DNA of 64,000 nucleotides from Paraburkholderia sp. Ac-20340 (GTDB lineage Bacteria; Pseudomonadota; Gammaproteobacteria; Burkholderiales; Burkholderiaceae): assembly GCF_017104965.1 (NCBI RefSeq), contig NZ_JAAGPR010000001.1, positions 124,001 through 188,000 on the forward strand, written 5' to 3'. Made by a program: the position numbers and the translations under genes. The notes beneath the pieces are model-generated. The model was given only the letters and a program-made list of their open reading frames with translations. It had not been told where the DNA came from and searched no databases. Positions 35,407-44,341 of this stretch are shown here, one piece after another. Each line of letters starts with the position of its first letter. Position 1 is the first letter of the stretch.

Positions 35407-36087
35407 ATGATCGTGGAAATACCGGGCGTCTTTAGCCCGCAGGAATCGGCCGTGCTGGTCGAACGGTTGCGCGCCGCGCAATGGGTCGACGGCAAGGTCA
35501 CGGCGGGCGCGCAATCGCAGCGTGTCAAACAGAACCGGCAACTGGCAGGCGACGACCCGCTCGCGCGCGAAATTGGCGATGACATTATCGACCGGCTCGC
35601 GAAGGATGCGGTGTTTATGTCCGCTGCGCTGCCCAAGCGCATTTATCCGCCGCTATTCAATAGCTATACGGGCGGCGAGGCGTTCGGTTTTCATATCGAC
35701 AATGCCGTGCGCGGTATTCGGGCTTCGCGTGAACGGGTACGCACGGATCTTTCGGCCACGCTGTTTCTGAGTGATCCGTCGACTTACGACGGCGGCGAAC
35801 TCGTGATTCGCGATACCTATGGCGAGCAGCGCGTGAAGCTGCCCGCCGGGCACATGATCCTGTATCCGGGATCGAGTGTGCACAAGGTCGAGCCGGTGAC
35901 GCGCGGCGAGCGTATCGCCTCGTTTTTCTGGGTCGAAAGCCTGGTGCGCGAAGATGCGCAGCGCTCGCTGCTACTCGATATGGATGTCGCGATCCAGCGC
36001 CTCACGCAGCAGCAGGCCAGCGACGATGCGCTGATTCAACTCACAGGTTGCTACCACAACCTTTTGCGCATGTGGGCCGACTGCTGA
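35407..36087 (+). CDS. Fe(II)/2-oxoglutarate PKHD-type hydroxylase (PiuC-like)
   Basis: A 226-residue dioxygenase of the PKHD/YbiX/PiuC family. The Fe ligands are H and D of FHIDNA (about 96-98) and the downstream His of [14 protein letters not shown], with the 2-oxoglutarate arginine in RGER. These genes accompany TonB siderophore receptors and are iron-starvation induced. It follows the receptor by 45 bases with an AAGGA-like site and is probably co-transcribed. Confidence 0.9.
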   Translation: MIVEIPGVFSPQESAVLVERLRAAQWVDGKVTAGAQSQRVKQNRQLAGDDPLAREIGDDIIDRLAKDAVFMSAALPKRIYPPLFNSYTGGEAFGFHIDNAVRGIRASRERVRTDLSATLFLSDPSTYDGGELVIRDTYGEQRVKLPAGHMILYPGSSVHKVEPVTRGERIASFFWVESLVREDAQRSLLLDMDVAIQRLTQQQASDDALIQLTGCYHNLLRMWADC

Positions 36088-36105
36088 CGTTTTATCGCTG
36101 CGTCA

Positions 36106-37410
36106 TCAGCGCTTCGACAGATCGATCAGGAAGCGCGTGCCCTGGCCCGGTGCGGTGTCCAGCGTCACGCGCCAGCCCTGGTGTTCGCAGATGCGCTGCA
36201 CGAGCGAAAGGCCGAGGCCCAGGTTGTCGCTGTTCGCCGCGCCGCCGCGCACGAAAGGTGAGAAAACGCGGGGTTTTACGGTATCAGCGATACCTGGGCC
36301 ATCGTCGGCGACTTCGAATGTAGTTGCGCTTGCACGTAGGGCGATGCACGTGCCGCTGGCGGCGTGCTGCAAGGCATTGCGGATCAGATTGGAGAGCACG
36401 ATGCGCAGCAGCGCGGCCGGATAGTAGGGCGCTTGCGCAGCCGCATTCTGTGGCGCAATGGCGCTTTCCATGCGTAAACCGATTTGCGTCGCACGTGGCG
36501 ACCAGTGAAGGACTTCTTCATTCACGACGGTGGCGATATCGCTTTGCGCGAAGCCGTCTGCTGCGGCGTTGCCGCGCGAGAGCATCAAATAAGCCGCAAG
36601 CTGCTGATGAATCTCGCGCGAGGCCGCGTGCATGCGTTGCAGTTTCGCGCGATTCGCAGCGGGCAGCGCAGGATCGTCGAGCAGCAATTCACATGAACTC
36701 GATATCACCGTGAGCGGCGTGCGCAACTCGTGGCTCACATCGGCGGTAAAGAGTTTTTCGCGCTGCAATGCCGCTTCGAGCTGGTTATAGGTGATGTCGA
36801 ATGCCGCCGCGAGACGGCCGATTTCATTCTCGGGATAAGCTTGTGCCAGGCGCGTTTGCGGCGGCAGTTCGGGACGCGTGACGACCTGTTCCGCGAGTCG
36901 CGTGAGCGGCCGCAGAAAGCGCCGCGTGAGCGCGCCGCCCAGCAAAAACGCCACCAGCAGGCCGCCGCCCACGCTGCACACCGTTACCCAGTGCGAGTGC
37001 GCGCGACGTTCTTCAAACGCGGTGTAATCGCGTAGCAGCATGTAGCGCACGCCGTCGCGATCGTCGGCCATGACGTGCCAGTCGCGGTCGTTGTGCTCGA
37101 GGCGAGTGAAGCCGGGCTCGACCTGACGCAGCCAGCGCGGGAACGTGTCGCCGCCGGGTTCGCCGTGAAAGAAGCGGTCGGGACGGCCTACGTCCTTGCC
37201 GGAGAGAAACTCGCCGCGCACGCGTTCGAGCGCCATGCCCATGTCGATCTGCTGAAGATGCCGTTCGAGCCGGTTGACTGTCCACATCGATACCAGCGAA
37301 AGCAGCCCGCCAACCAGCACGGCCAGCACCAGATAGGTGAGCACGAATTCGCGCGCGAGCGTGCGCCGTCCGCCGCGCGGCGGCGTTTGAGCGGCGAATT
37401 CAGGCGTCAT
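36106..37410 (-). CDS. two-component sensor histidine kinase
   Basis: A 434-residue membrane kinase: two transmembrane helices (about 22-45 and 142-163) around a periplasmic loop of about 95 residues, a HAMP region, the phosphorylated H227 in FTADVSHELRTPLTVI, an N-box LSNLIRNALQHA and G-boxes DDGPGIA and GLGLSL. The ATG at 37410 overlaps the response-regulator gene by 11 bases, so both are coupled. The signal is unknown; the loop has no recognised domain. Confidence 0.88.
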   Translation of the reverse strand: MTPEFAAQTPPRGGRRTLAREFVLTYLVLAVLVGGLLSLVSMWTVNRLERHLQQIDMGMALERVRGEFLSGKDVGRPDRFFHGEPGGDTFPRWLRQVEPGFTRLEHNDRDWHVMADDRDGVRYMLLRDYTAFEERRAHSHWVTVCSVGGGLLVAFLLGGALTRRFLRPLTRLAEQVVTRPELPPQTRLAQAYPENEIGRLAAAFDITYNQLEAALQREKLFTADVSHELRTPLTVISSSCELLLDDPALPAANRAKLQRMHAASREIHQQLAAYLMLSRGNAAADGFAQSDIATVVNEEVLHWSPRATQIGLRMESAIAPQNAAAQAPYYPAALLRIVLSNLIRNALQHAASGTCIALRASATTFEVADDGPGIADTVKPRVFSPFVRGGAANSDNLGLGLSLVQRICEHQGWRVTLDTAPGQGTRFLIDLSKR

Positions 37411-38095
37411 CGGCGGGAGTGTCGGGCGCGCGCAATTGATAGCCGACGCCATGCACCGTATGCAGCAGCGCGTGCGCAAAAGGTTTGTCGATCACCTGAC
37501 GCAATTGATGAATATGCGTGCGCAGACTGTCGCTATCGGGCGGCGAATCGAGCCAGAGCGACTCTTCCAGCTTGCTGCGCGCAACCACGGCGGGACTCGC
37601 TTTCATCAGCATTTTCAGCAGCGTCATGGGCGCGGGCGGCAGGCGCAGCGGCTGGCCCGCGCGCGTGAGTTCGCGCGTGTCGATATCGAGCACGAGATCG
37701 CCAACCTGCAAGGTACGCGCGGTCGAACGGCTGCGCGGACGCTGCATGAGCGCCTTGACGCGCGCGCCCAGTTCCGCGAGCGCGAATGGCTTGATGAGGT
37801 AATCGTCGGCGCCGGCGTGAAAACCGGTGAGCCGGTCGTCGAGCGTATCGCGCGCCGTCACCATGATGAGCGGCGTTTCGCAGCCCGCATCTTCGCGTAG
37901 ACGGCGGCACAACTCATAGCCGTCGAGGCGCGGCAAGGCCAGATCGAGAATGATGACGTCGAATTCGCCCTGCGCAGCCAGCGTGTAGCCGTGCATGCCG
38001 TCCATTGCGCAATCGACGATGTAATTTCGCGCGCCGAGATAACTGGCGATATTGCCGAGAATGTCAGGATCGTCTTCGATCGCAAGAATACGCAT
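37400..38095 (-). CDS. OmpR/PhoB-type response regulator
   Basis: A 231-residue regulator: receiver domain with acidic pocket EDDPD (7-11), phosphoacceptor D51 in ILDLALPRLDG and conserved lysine in LIKPFA; C-terminal winged-helix DNA-binding domain with SLRTHIHQLRQVIDK and VGYQL. It is first of the pair with the histidine kinase (11-base overlap). The target may be the MFS exporter next to it (38362), but no shared operator was identified. Confidence 0.9.
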   Translation of the reverse strand: MRILAIEDDPDILGNIASYLGARNYIVDCAMDGMHGYTLAAQGEFDVIILDLALPRLDGYELCRRLREDAGCETPLIMVTARDTLDDRLTGFHAGADDYLIKPFALAELGARVKALMQRPRSRSTARTLQVGDLVLDIDTRELTRAGQPLRLPPAPMTLLKMLMKASPAVVARSKLEESLWLDSPPDSDSLRTHIHQLRQVIDKPFAHALLHTVHGVGYQLRAPDTPADDA

Positions 38096-38361
38096 GATTG
38101 ACCGGAAAAGACCTGTGATTAAGTACGACGCGCGATTTTATCATTTTGAGTCGATATCGATGGCCAATCGCGTCGAATAGCCCTGCTTTTAAAGCAGGCA
38201 TCCTGATTAATGAATTTGCACCTGGGCGGGGATTGATCGGGTGCTTATTTTTATCCGCATATTACAACTAACTGCCAGTTTTTTCGGGCACTGTTTTAGC
38301 CGCGCGATCCTTACCAGGATCGCGCGGCAACCAGCTTGTTTGCCAGCGAGTGAGTTTTAGA
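38096..38361. other. 266-bp intergenic region with two hairpins
   Basis: No gene. A 17-base palindrome CCTGCTTTTAAAGCAGG lies near 38192. A perfect 12-bp stem (38299-38310 with 38317-38328, loop TTACCA) lies 33 bases beyond the MFS stop on the minus strand and may end that transcript, although no T-run follows it. The remainder is AT-rich and probably holds the response-regulator promoter. Confidence 0.5.
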
Positions 38362-39753
38362 CTAACGCGGTTGCGCGGGGACGATGCGCATCGGCAGATA
38401 GAGCGTGAAAACGAAGCACAAGAGATGGAGCAATGCCAGCGCCAAGAAAGCGGCCAGAAAATGATGCGGTAATGCTGTTGCCGTGTGGCTCGCAGCCGAC
38501 GAAAGCGCTATCGAAACCAGCGTCGTTGCAAAGGGGCCGCCAATGCGTTGAGCGATATTGAGCGCGGTATTGGCTACGGGCATGCGTGCTTTGGGAAGCG
38601 AAGCATAAGCCGCCGCAATCGCGGGTACGCTGATGGTGCCTTGCCCCAGACCTGTGACGAAAAGGCTCAGCGCCGCCCAGACCGGCGAGTACGCGTGGAT
38701 GCTCATCCACACGAATACGAGCGTGCCGATCAACGCCAATAGCGCGCCGCCTGATGCAACCGGGCGGCATCCGAATCTATCCGTTAGCACGCCAAGCACT
38801 GCGAACGAACCCATCATGCCGATGCCAATCGCAGCGACAAGCCAGCCTGCTTGCGCGGCAGACAGCCCGCATCCGGCGATAAGAAAAAGCGGCACAGCAA
38901 GCTGACGACCGAACAACATGCCGTTAGCGAAGAATTGCGTGAAGGCGGCGACGCGGAACAGGCGCACCGAGAAAATGCGAACGTCGATCAGCGCGGAATC
39001 GCCTTTGTTAAGTGCATGTTTGACAAAGGCAGCAAGCAGGACGATACCCGCTGCGATACACGCAATGCCTTCGAAATCCGTTGCACTCTGCAAGCCATAC
39101 ACCAGCGCAACGAGGCCCGGCGAAATCAGCGCAAAACCTGTGTGGTCGAATTGGCGCGCTTGCGTAATGGCTGTATCTCGCGGCAACATCCGCGCGGCTA
39201 ATGCAATACCCAATGCGCCAATCGGCACGTTGACAAAAAAGAGCCACGGCCACGATGCGTGCGCGAGTATCGCGCCAGCCAGCACGGGCCCGAGGATCGG
39301 CCCGAGCAGAATGGGCAGCGTCGTATAGCCCATCACGCGCTGCATGTTCTTGCCGCCTACACGTCCTATCATCATCTGCGCCATCGGTGCGAGCACGCCC
39401 GCGACGAGCCCCTGAAAGAGTCGCGCGCCTATGAGCATCGCGATGTCGTGTGCCAATCCGCAAAGCGCGGATGCCAACGTGAACGTGGCGAAGCCGAACA
39501 GATAGAGACGCCTGGCGCCCACGCGGTCGACCAGCCAGCCGTTGAGCGGCAGCATCAGCGCCATCGCCAGCAGATAGCCGCTCACGATCCACTGCGTTTG
39601 CGCGATGGGCGCATCGAGCGTGCGGCCGATCGTGGATAGCGACACGTTCACGAGCGTCGCGTCCATCTGCGCCATGAACGAGCCTATCGACACGACAAGC
39701 GCGACTTTCCAGATGCGCGGGTCGATGCGCGAGGGCGTAGGCGTGCCGGTCAT
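38362..39753 (-). CDS. MFS drug/solute exporter, DHA2 (EmrB/QacA) family
   Basis: A 463-residue integral-membrane transporter with about 14 helices. The signature segments are DATLVNVSLSTIGRTL in helix 1, the motif-A stretch LVDRVGARRLYLFG, and motif C GPILGPVLAGAI in helix 5. It exports drugs or metabolites by proton antiport. The ATG at 39753 follows GCAGGA and is preferred over the longer upstream frame. Upstream and divergent is the SfnB-type gene. Confidence 0.88.
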   Translation of the reverse strand: MTGTPTPSRIDPRIWKVALVVSIGSFMAQMDATLVNVSLSTIGRTLDAPIAQTQWIVSGYLLAMALMLPLNGWLVDRVGARRLYLFGFATFTLASALCGLAHDIAMLIGARLFQGLVAGVLAPMAQMMIGRVGGKNMQRVMGYTTLPILLGPILGPVLAGAILAHASWPWLFFVNVPIGALGIALAARMLPRDTAITQARQFDHTGFALISPGLVALVYGLQSATDFEGIACIAAGIVLLAAFVKHALNKGDSALIDVRIFSVRLFRVAAFTQFFANGMLFGRQLAVPLFLIAGCGLSAAQAGWLVAAIGIGMMGSFAVLGVLTDRFGCRPVASGGALLALIGTLVFVWMSIHAYSPVWAALSLFVTGLGQGTISVPAIAAAYASLPKARMPVANTALNIAQRIGGPFATTLVSIALSSAASHTATALPHHFLAAFLALALLHLLCFVFTLYLPMRIVPAQPR

Positions 39754-39907
39754 GTCCTGCTGGTTCTCGCTATTGGGTTTCTGTCGAAACACGAATATAA
39801 CCGCTCGAACGTGCCACGCCACGGAATATCGATCTGCCAATCGCTCGTTTGGCGCGCGCGAGGTTCGTTGCTAGATTGTCCGCACCTTCATTGACGCGGA
39901 GAAAATC

Positions 39908-41137
39908 ATGGCAGAGACCGGAGAGCAGGGCCAGCACGCAGGGTTGCAGGCAGGCGTGCATGTCATCGCCACCGACGAAGAGGCGATTGCCGTCGCGCGC
40001 GAGCTCGCCGCGCGTCTCGCCCAGGGCGCCGCCGAGCGCGATCGCGAACGGCGTTTGCCGCGCGAAGAAATTGAATGGTTTTCGCAATCCGGGCTGTGGG
40101 CGATTACGGTGCCGAAAGCTTATGGCGGCGCAGGCGCCTCATTCGTCACGCTGATGGAAGTGATCAAACTCATTTCCGCCGCCGATCCTTCGCTGGGTCA
40201 ATTGCCGCAAAATCACTTCGGTCTTGTCGATGTGATTGCGCTTACGGGCACGGAGGAACAGAAGCGCTATTTCTTCGGCGAAGTGCTGGCGGGCAAGCGA
40301 TTCGGTAATGGTTTTTCCGAAAAGGGCACCAAGAACGTACTCGATCTGAAAACGCGCGTGCGCCGCGATGGCGACGATTACGTGGTGGACGGCACCAAGT
40401 TCTATTCGACGGGCGCTCTATTCGCGCATTACGTGCCGGTGCTCGGGCTCGACGAAACGCGCCGTGGCTGGCTGGCCTATATTCCGCAGGGCACACCAGG
40501 GCTGACGATTACCGACGATTGGTCCGGTTTCGGCCAGCGCACCACGGCAAGCGGCACGGTCACGCTGGACAATGTACGCGTGGGTGCCTCGCATGTGCTG
40601 CCTGCGTACCGCGTCTCCGATCTGCCCACGCTGAACGGCCCGGTTTCGCAGATCATTCAGGCTGCCATCGACGCGGGCATTGCCAAAGGCGCAATCGACG
40701 ATACGCTGGCTTTCGTGCGTGAACGTTCGCGCCCATGGGTGGATAGCGGCGTGGAGCGCGCGAGCGACGATCCTTTAACGGTACGCGAAATCGGCCGCCT
40801 TTATATTCAGTTGCATGCGGCCGAAGCGTTGCTCGAACGATCGGCAAAGCTGCTCGATGAAATCGCTGCGCAGGAAACGGTCAGCGAAGACGATGTGGCG
40901 CGCGCATCGGTAGCGGTGGGCGAGGCCAAAGTGCTCACTACCGAAGCCGCGCTGCTCGCCGGTGAAAAGCTATTCGAGCTGGCGGGCACGCAATCGACAC
41001 TGGCTGCGCACAATCTCGACCGTCACTGGCGCAACGCGCGTACGCATACGCTGCACGATCCTGTGCGCTGGAAGTATCACCTCGTCGGCAACTATTATCT
41101 GAACGGGACGAAACCCGCGCGTCACGCGTGGAATTGA
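39908..41137 (+). CDS. SfnB-family sulfur-acquisition flavin oxidoreductase
   Basis: A 409-residue acyl-CoA-dehydrogenase-fold protein of the SfnB/DszC subfamily: RLPREEIEWFSQSGLWAITV, FGNGFSEKGTKNV, DWSGFGQRTTASGTV and the C-terminal NLDRHWRNARTHTLHDPVRW. These use FMNH2 to oxygenate organosulfur compounds and are sulfate-starvation induced. It lies near the sulfate-binding protein and is 87 bases from its stop, convergent, with a shared bidirectional terminator. Confidence 0.87.
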   Translation: MAETGEQGQHAGLQAGVHVIATDEEAIAVARELAARLAQGAAERDRERRLPREEIEWFSQSGLWAITVPKAYGGAGASFVTLMEVIKLISAADPSLGQLPQNHFGLVDVIALTGTEEQKRYFFGEVLAGKRFGNGFSEKGTKNVLDLKTRVRRDGDDYVVDGTKFYSTGALFAHYVPVLGLDETRRGWLAYIPQGTPGLTITDDWSGFGQRTTASGTVTLDNVRVGASHVLPAYRVSDLPTLNGPVSQIIQAAIDAGIAKGAIDDTLAFVRERSRPWVDSGVERASDDPLTVREIGRLYIQLHAAEALLERSAKLLDEIAAQETVSEDDVARASVAVGEAKVLTTEAALLAGEKLFELAGTQSTLAAHNLDRHWRNARTHTLHDPVRWKYHLVGNYYLNGTKPARHAWN

Positions 41138-41164
41138 GTAAGTTTCGCGGCAGGCACGTTGCAT

Positions 41165-41204
41165 AAAAAGCGGGACGGGCAATCGAATGCTCGCCCCGCT
41201 TTTT
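41165..41204. terminator. bidirectional rho-independent terminator
   Basis: AAAAAGCGGG (41165-41174) pairs with CCCGCTTTTT (41195-41204) around a 20-base loop. The A-run and T-run sit on the outside on both strands, so it can end both the SfnB-type gene and the convergent sulfate-binding-protein gene. Confidence 0.85.
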
Positions 41205-41223
41205 GATTGCCAGTAATACGGCG

Positions 41224-42243
41224 TTACTTGCGATCGGAATAGATCTGGTCGAATGTGCCGCCATCGGCGAAATGCGTGGCTTGAGCCTTTTGCCAGCTAC
41301 CGAAAACCTGTTCGACCGTGAATGTCTTGAGCGGCTTGAATTCGTCGGCGTGTTTAGCGAGCACGGTTTTATCGCGCGGACGCAGATGATGTTGCGCGAT
41401 GATTTCCTGCGCGGCAGGCGTGTACAGATACGTCAGGTAGGCCTGCGCTTCCTTGCGCGTGCCGCGCTTGTCCACCACCTTGTCGACAACGGCAACGGGC
41501 GGTTCGGCCAGCAGACTCGTCGACGGATAAACGGCTTCGAAGTCCCTGGCGTTATCGCCTGTTTCAATCAAGCCGACTTCGTTTTCGAAGGTGACCAGCA
41601 CATCGCCGATGCCGCGCTGCGTGAAGGTCGTCGTCGCGCCGCGTCCGCCTGCATCGAGCACGGGCACGTTCTTGAGCAACGCGCGCTCGAAATCGAGCGC
41701 CTGTGCATCGCTTGCGCCTTGCAGCTTGCGAGAGCCCCACGCGGCCAGATAGGCGTAACGACCGTTGCCCGAGGTCTTCGGATTGGCGATCACCACCTGC
41801 ACACCGGGCTTGACCAGATCGCTCCAGTCCTTGATGTGTTTCGGGTTGCCCTTGCGCACGAGAAACACCATCGTGGTGGTGTACGGCGCGCTTGCATCGG
41901 GCAGGCGCGTGCGCCAGTCGGCGGGCACGAGCTGGCCGCGTTCGGCGAGCAGATCGATATCGTTGGGCTGGTTCATGGTGACGACATCGGCCTGCAGACC
42001 TTGCAGCACAGAAAGTGCCTGCGCGCTGGATGCACCATGCGACTGGCGGATTGACACGGTTTCGCCGGTCTTCTGTTTGTACTCGGCGATAAAGCTCGCG
42101 TTGATGTCCTTATAGAGTTCGCGCGTGACGTCGTATGAAACATTGAGAAGCGTAACGTCTGCATGCGCGAGCGGTGCGGCGAATGCGGTGCCTGCAACGA
42201 TGCTCGCGCCAATAAAGCGCACGGCGCGCCCGATTCCATTCAT
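41224..42243 (-). CDS. sbp: sulfate ABC transporter substrate-binding protein
   Basis: A 339-residue sulfate/thiosulfate-binding protein: signal peptide to about residue 27 (AAPLAHAD), then TLLNVSYDVTRELY, VSIRQSHGASSAQALSVL, VVTMNQPNDIDLLAERG, TSGNGRYAYLAAW and DVLVTFENE, all characteristic of the Sbp/CysP family. The ATG follows GGGGA. It is not followed by cysTWA genes, so it may serve a transporter elsewhere. Upstream is a 223-base region without a gene that contains GGCGGCAGTGCCGCC-like hairpin near 42289. Confidence 0.88.
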   Translation of the reverse strand: MNGIGRAVRFIGASIVAGTAFAAPLAHADVTLLNVSYDVTRELYKDINASFIAEYKQKTGETVSIRQSHGASSAQALSVLQGLQADVVTMNQPNDIDLLAERGQLVPADWRTRLPDASAPYTTTMVFLVRKGNPKHIKDWSDLVKPGVQVVIANPKTSGNGRYAYLAAWGSRKLQGASDAQALDFERALLKNVPVLDAGGRGATTTFTQRGIGDVLVTFENEVGLIETGDNARDFEAVYPSTSLLAEPPVAVVDKVVDKRGTRKEAQAYLTYLYTPAAQEIIAQHHLRPRDKTVLAKHADEFKPLKTFTVEQVFGSWQKAQATHFADGGTFDQIYSDRK

Positions 42244-42466
42244 GGTGGTCCCCGAGTGATCTGTTCGATGATGTCGATGTGATGGCGGCAGTGCCGCCTG
42301 GACGAACCATTTTATCGACGGCGTGCGTACGCCTTATATCGATCGCTGCGTTGCTTTCCCGAATTGGCGATAAAGCCGCTCGTGCCGGCACAGGTTATAT
42401 CGATGTGCCGAATCGTTATTGGCGTGGTGTGCACTGCGTTTTTATACTGCGTCGAAGGTTTGGCGA

Positions 42467-43291
42467 TCAGACCAGATTAGGGTAGCTGAATGTGCAGGCT
42501 TCATCGGCGAACTGCTGGATACGCGCGTAATCGGCGGGCGCAAGACGCATGAAGCCACGCAGGCGCAGTGTTCGTGCGCGTGGTGGGTCAGCCGCGCACG
42601 CATGGTCGAGCGCATCGCGCAGCAAGGCAGCCTGTTGTTCCGGCAAGCTGCGCGAGGCGATGAGGGGCAGGCCGGGCGCGGCGGCGCTCATACCAATCGT
42701 GCAAACGTTTTGAAGCCATGCCGGCAGTGCATCGCGCACGTAGGCCAGTGTCACGCAATCTATGGCGGCCACATCCGCTTCGCCCGCGTTCAACGCGCGC
42801 AACGCGTTCAGATGGGAGCCAACCCACTTAACCGAAGAAAAGAAGCGGCCCGCATGAGCGAGCGGCGCAATGGCGTGACGCAAGGCGTTCATGCCGCTAT
42901 GTGAATCCACGCTGTTGCAGGCCGCACGCAGACCGCGGCAGGATTCGAGCGAGTGTGCGCCCTGATCCCATGCTTGCCGCGATACGACGAACACGCTGCG
43001 ATAAAGCGGGCCATCGCAGCCTTCTGCATCGAATACCGGCGTGGCGAGCAGATGCACGGTATCTGCGATGCCCAGCAGGCGATACGGAAAACCGCAAGTC
43101 TGCGAAATCAGCAGATCCGGGCGACGCCAGAACGCGAGCAGGTCGTCGGGGATATCGGCGGGCAGATTCACATCGCGTGGGCCACCCGCGCGAGCGAAAG
43201 TATCGAGCGTGTCACGCAGCAACGCGCGCCACAGCGCGTCGTGCTGCGGCGTGACGTTGTACATCGGCAAGGCGGCGATCCATTGGCTCAT
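42467..43291 (-). CDS. PhnD-like substrate-binding protein without a signal peptide
   Basis: A 274-residue protein of the phosphate/phosphonate-binding PhnD type: WIAALPMYNVTPQHDALW, ISQTCGFPYRLLG, CNSVDSHSGMNALR and VAAIDCVTLAYV. It lacks any N-terminal signal or hydrophobic helix, so it may be cytoplasmic, unlike normal ABC binding proteins. Divergent from the desaturase gene with 47 bases between. Function unknown. Confidence 0.72.
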   Translation of the reverse strand: MSQWIAALPMYNVTPQHDALWRALLRDTLDTFARAGGPRDVNLPADIPDDLLAFWRRPDLLISQTCGFPYRLLGIADTVHLLATPVFDAEGCDGPLYRSVFVVSRQAWDQGAHSLESCRGLRAACNSVDSHSGMNALRHAIAPLAHAGRFFSSVKWVGSHLNALRALNAGEADVAAIDCVTLAYVRDALPAWLQNVCTIGMSAAAPGLPLIASRSLPEQQAALLRDALDHACAADPPRARTLRLRGFMRLAPADYARIQQFADEACTFSYPNLV

Positions 43292-43338
43292 CGCGACAGT
43301 TTAAGCAATTGCGGGCGACTTTGCCCGTGCGGGAAATC

Positions 43339-44337
43339 ATGGCTGAATATTTCGATGCCGATCACGCGCGGGACGTTGCCGCGCTGCAGGCGGGTTTCAC
43401 TGCCCGCACGGAATGGCCCACCTGGCTGTTGATCGCGGCTGTCTATGGCGGCTGGAGCGCCACGGTGTTGCTGGTGCGAAACCACACGCTGCCGCTCGCG
43501 GGAGCCACACCCATTTTCATCCTGCTGTGTGCGTGGCATATGTCGATGCAGCATGAACTCCTGCATGGTCATCCAACATCATATGGATGGCTAAATAAGA
43601 TGATGGGTTATCCACCGCTGGCAATCTGGTTTCCCTATACGCTCTATCGCGATACTCATCTCGAACATCATCGCGACGAAGCGCTCACGCTGCCCGGGCT
43701 CGACCCAGAGAGCAATTATGTGCCTGGGCAGCAGTGGCAAAGCTGGCCGCGCTGGCGCCGTGCAATGTGGCACGCACGCAAGCGCTTTGTGAGCCGCATG
43801 CTGGTTGGTCCGCCGATGAGTGCTGCGGCCGTCGTTGCCGCTGCGTGGCGTGCGCTGCGCGACGGTGATCGACGCTATATACCGATGTGGATCGCGCATG
43901 GGCTCAGCGTTTGCTTCTTGCTGTTCGTGCTCGATCGTTGGGCGGGAATTCCCTGGTGGTATTACCTGCTGGCCGTCACGTGGCCTGCGCTTTCACTTGC
44001 GACGATCCGCTCGCTCTACGAGCATCGCGCGGCGCCCGAGCCCAAGGCGCGTATCGTCATCAACGAAGCAGGGCACGTTATGCGCCTGCTGTTCCTGAAC
44101 AACAATTACCATCTCGTGCATCACGATCTGCCCGCGTTGCCGTGGTACTTGCTTGGACGTGTCTATCGCCTGCGTCAGCAGGACTATGCGAGAAAATGCG
44201 GCTATTTCGTGATTCGCGGCGGCTACGGCGAACTGTTGCGCCGCTACGCCTGGCGCGCCACCGATGCCGTCGTGCATCCATTCGACGCGGCGAACGAAAC
44301 GCACGACGTTCAGGGCAAGGCGCAGATTCCAGCCTGA
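43339..44337 (+). CDS. fatty acid desaturase family protein
   Basis: A 332-residue membrane diiron protein with three histidine boxes: HELLHGHPT, HLEHHRDE and NYHLVHHDLPALPWYLL, and several hydrophobic helices. The ATG at 43339 (MAEYFDADHA) follows CGGGAAA and is preferred over an in-frame upstream start. It is divergent from the PhnD-like gene and converges on the permease gene with 4 bases between stops. It may modify a lipid or another substrate; no redox partner is adjacent. Confidence 0.84.
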   Translation: MAEYFDADHARDVAALQAGFTARTEWPTWLLIAAVYGGWSATVLLVRNHTLPLAGATPIFILLCAWHMSMQHELLHGHPTSYGWLNKMMGYPPLAIWFPYTLYRDTHLEHHRDEALTLPGLDPESNYVPGQQWQSWPRWRRAMWHARKRFVSRMLVGPPMSAAAVVAAAWRALRDGDRRYIPMWIAHGLSVCFLLFVLDRWAGIPWWYYLLAVTWPALSLATIRSLYEHRAAPEPKARIVINEAGHVMRLLFLNNNYHLVHHDLPALPWYLLGRVYRLRQQDYARKCGYFVIRGGYGELLRRYAWRATDAVVHPFDAANETHDVQGKAQIPA

Positions 44338-44341
44338 TCAA

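Noticed and set aside
38299..38328. Rho-independent terminator
   Set aside because: The 12-bp stem is strong but no T-run follows on either strand; reported as a hairpin only.
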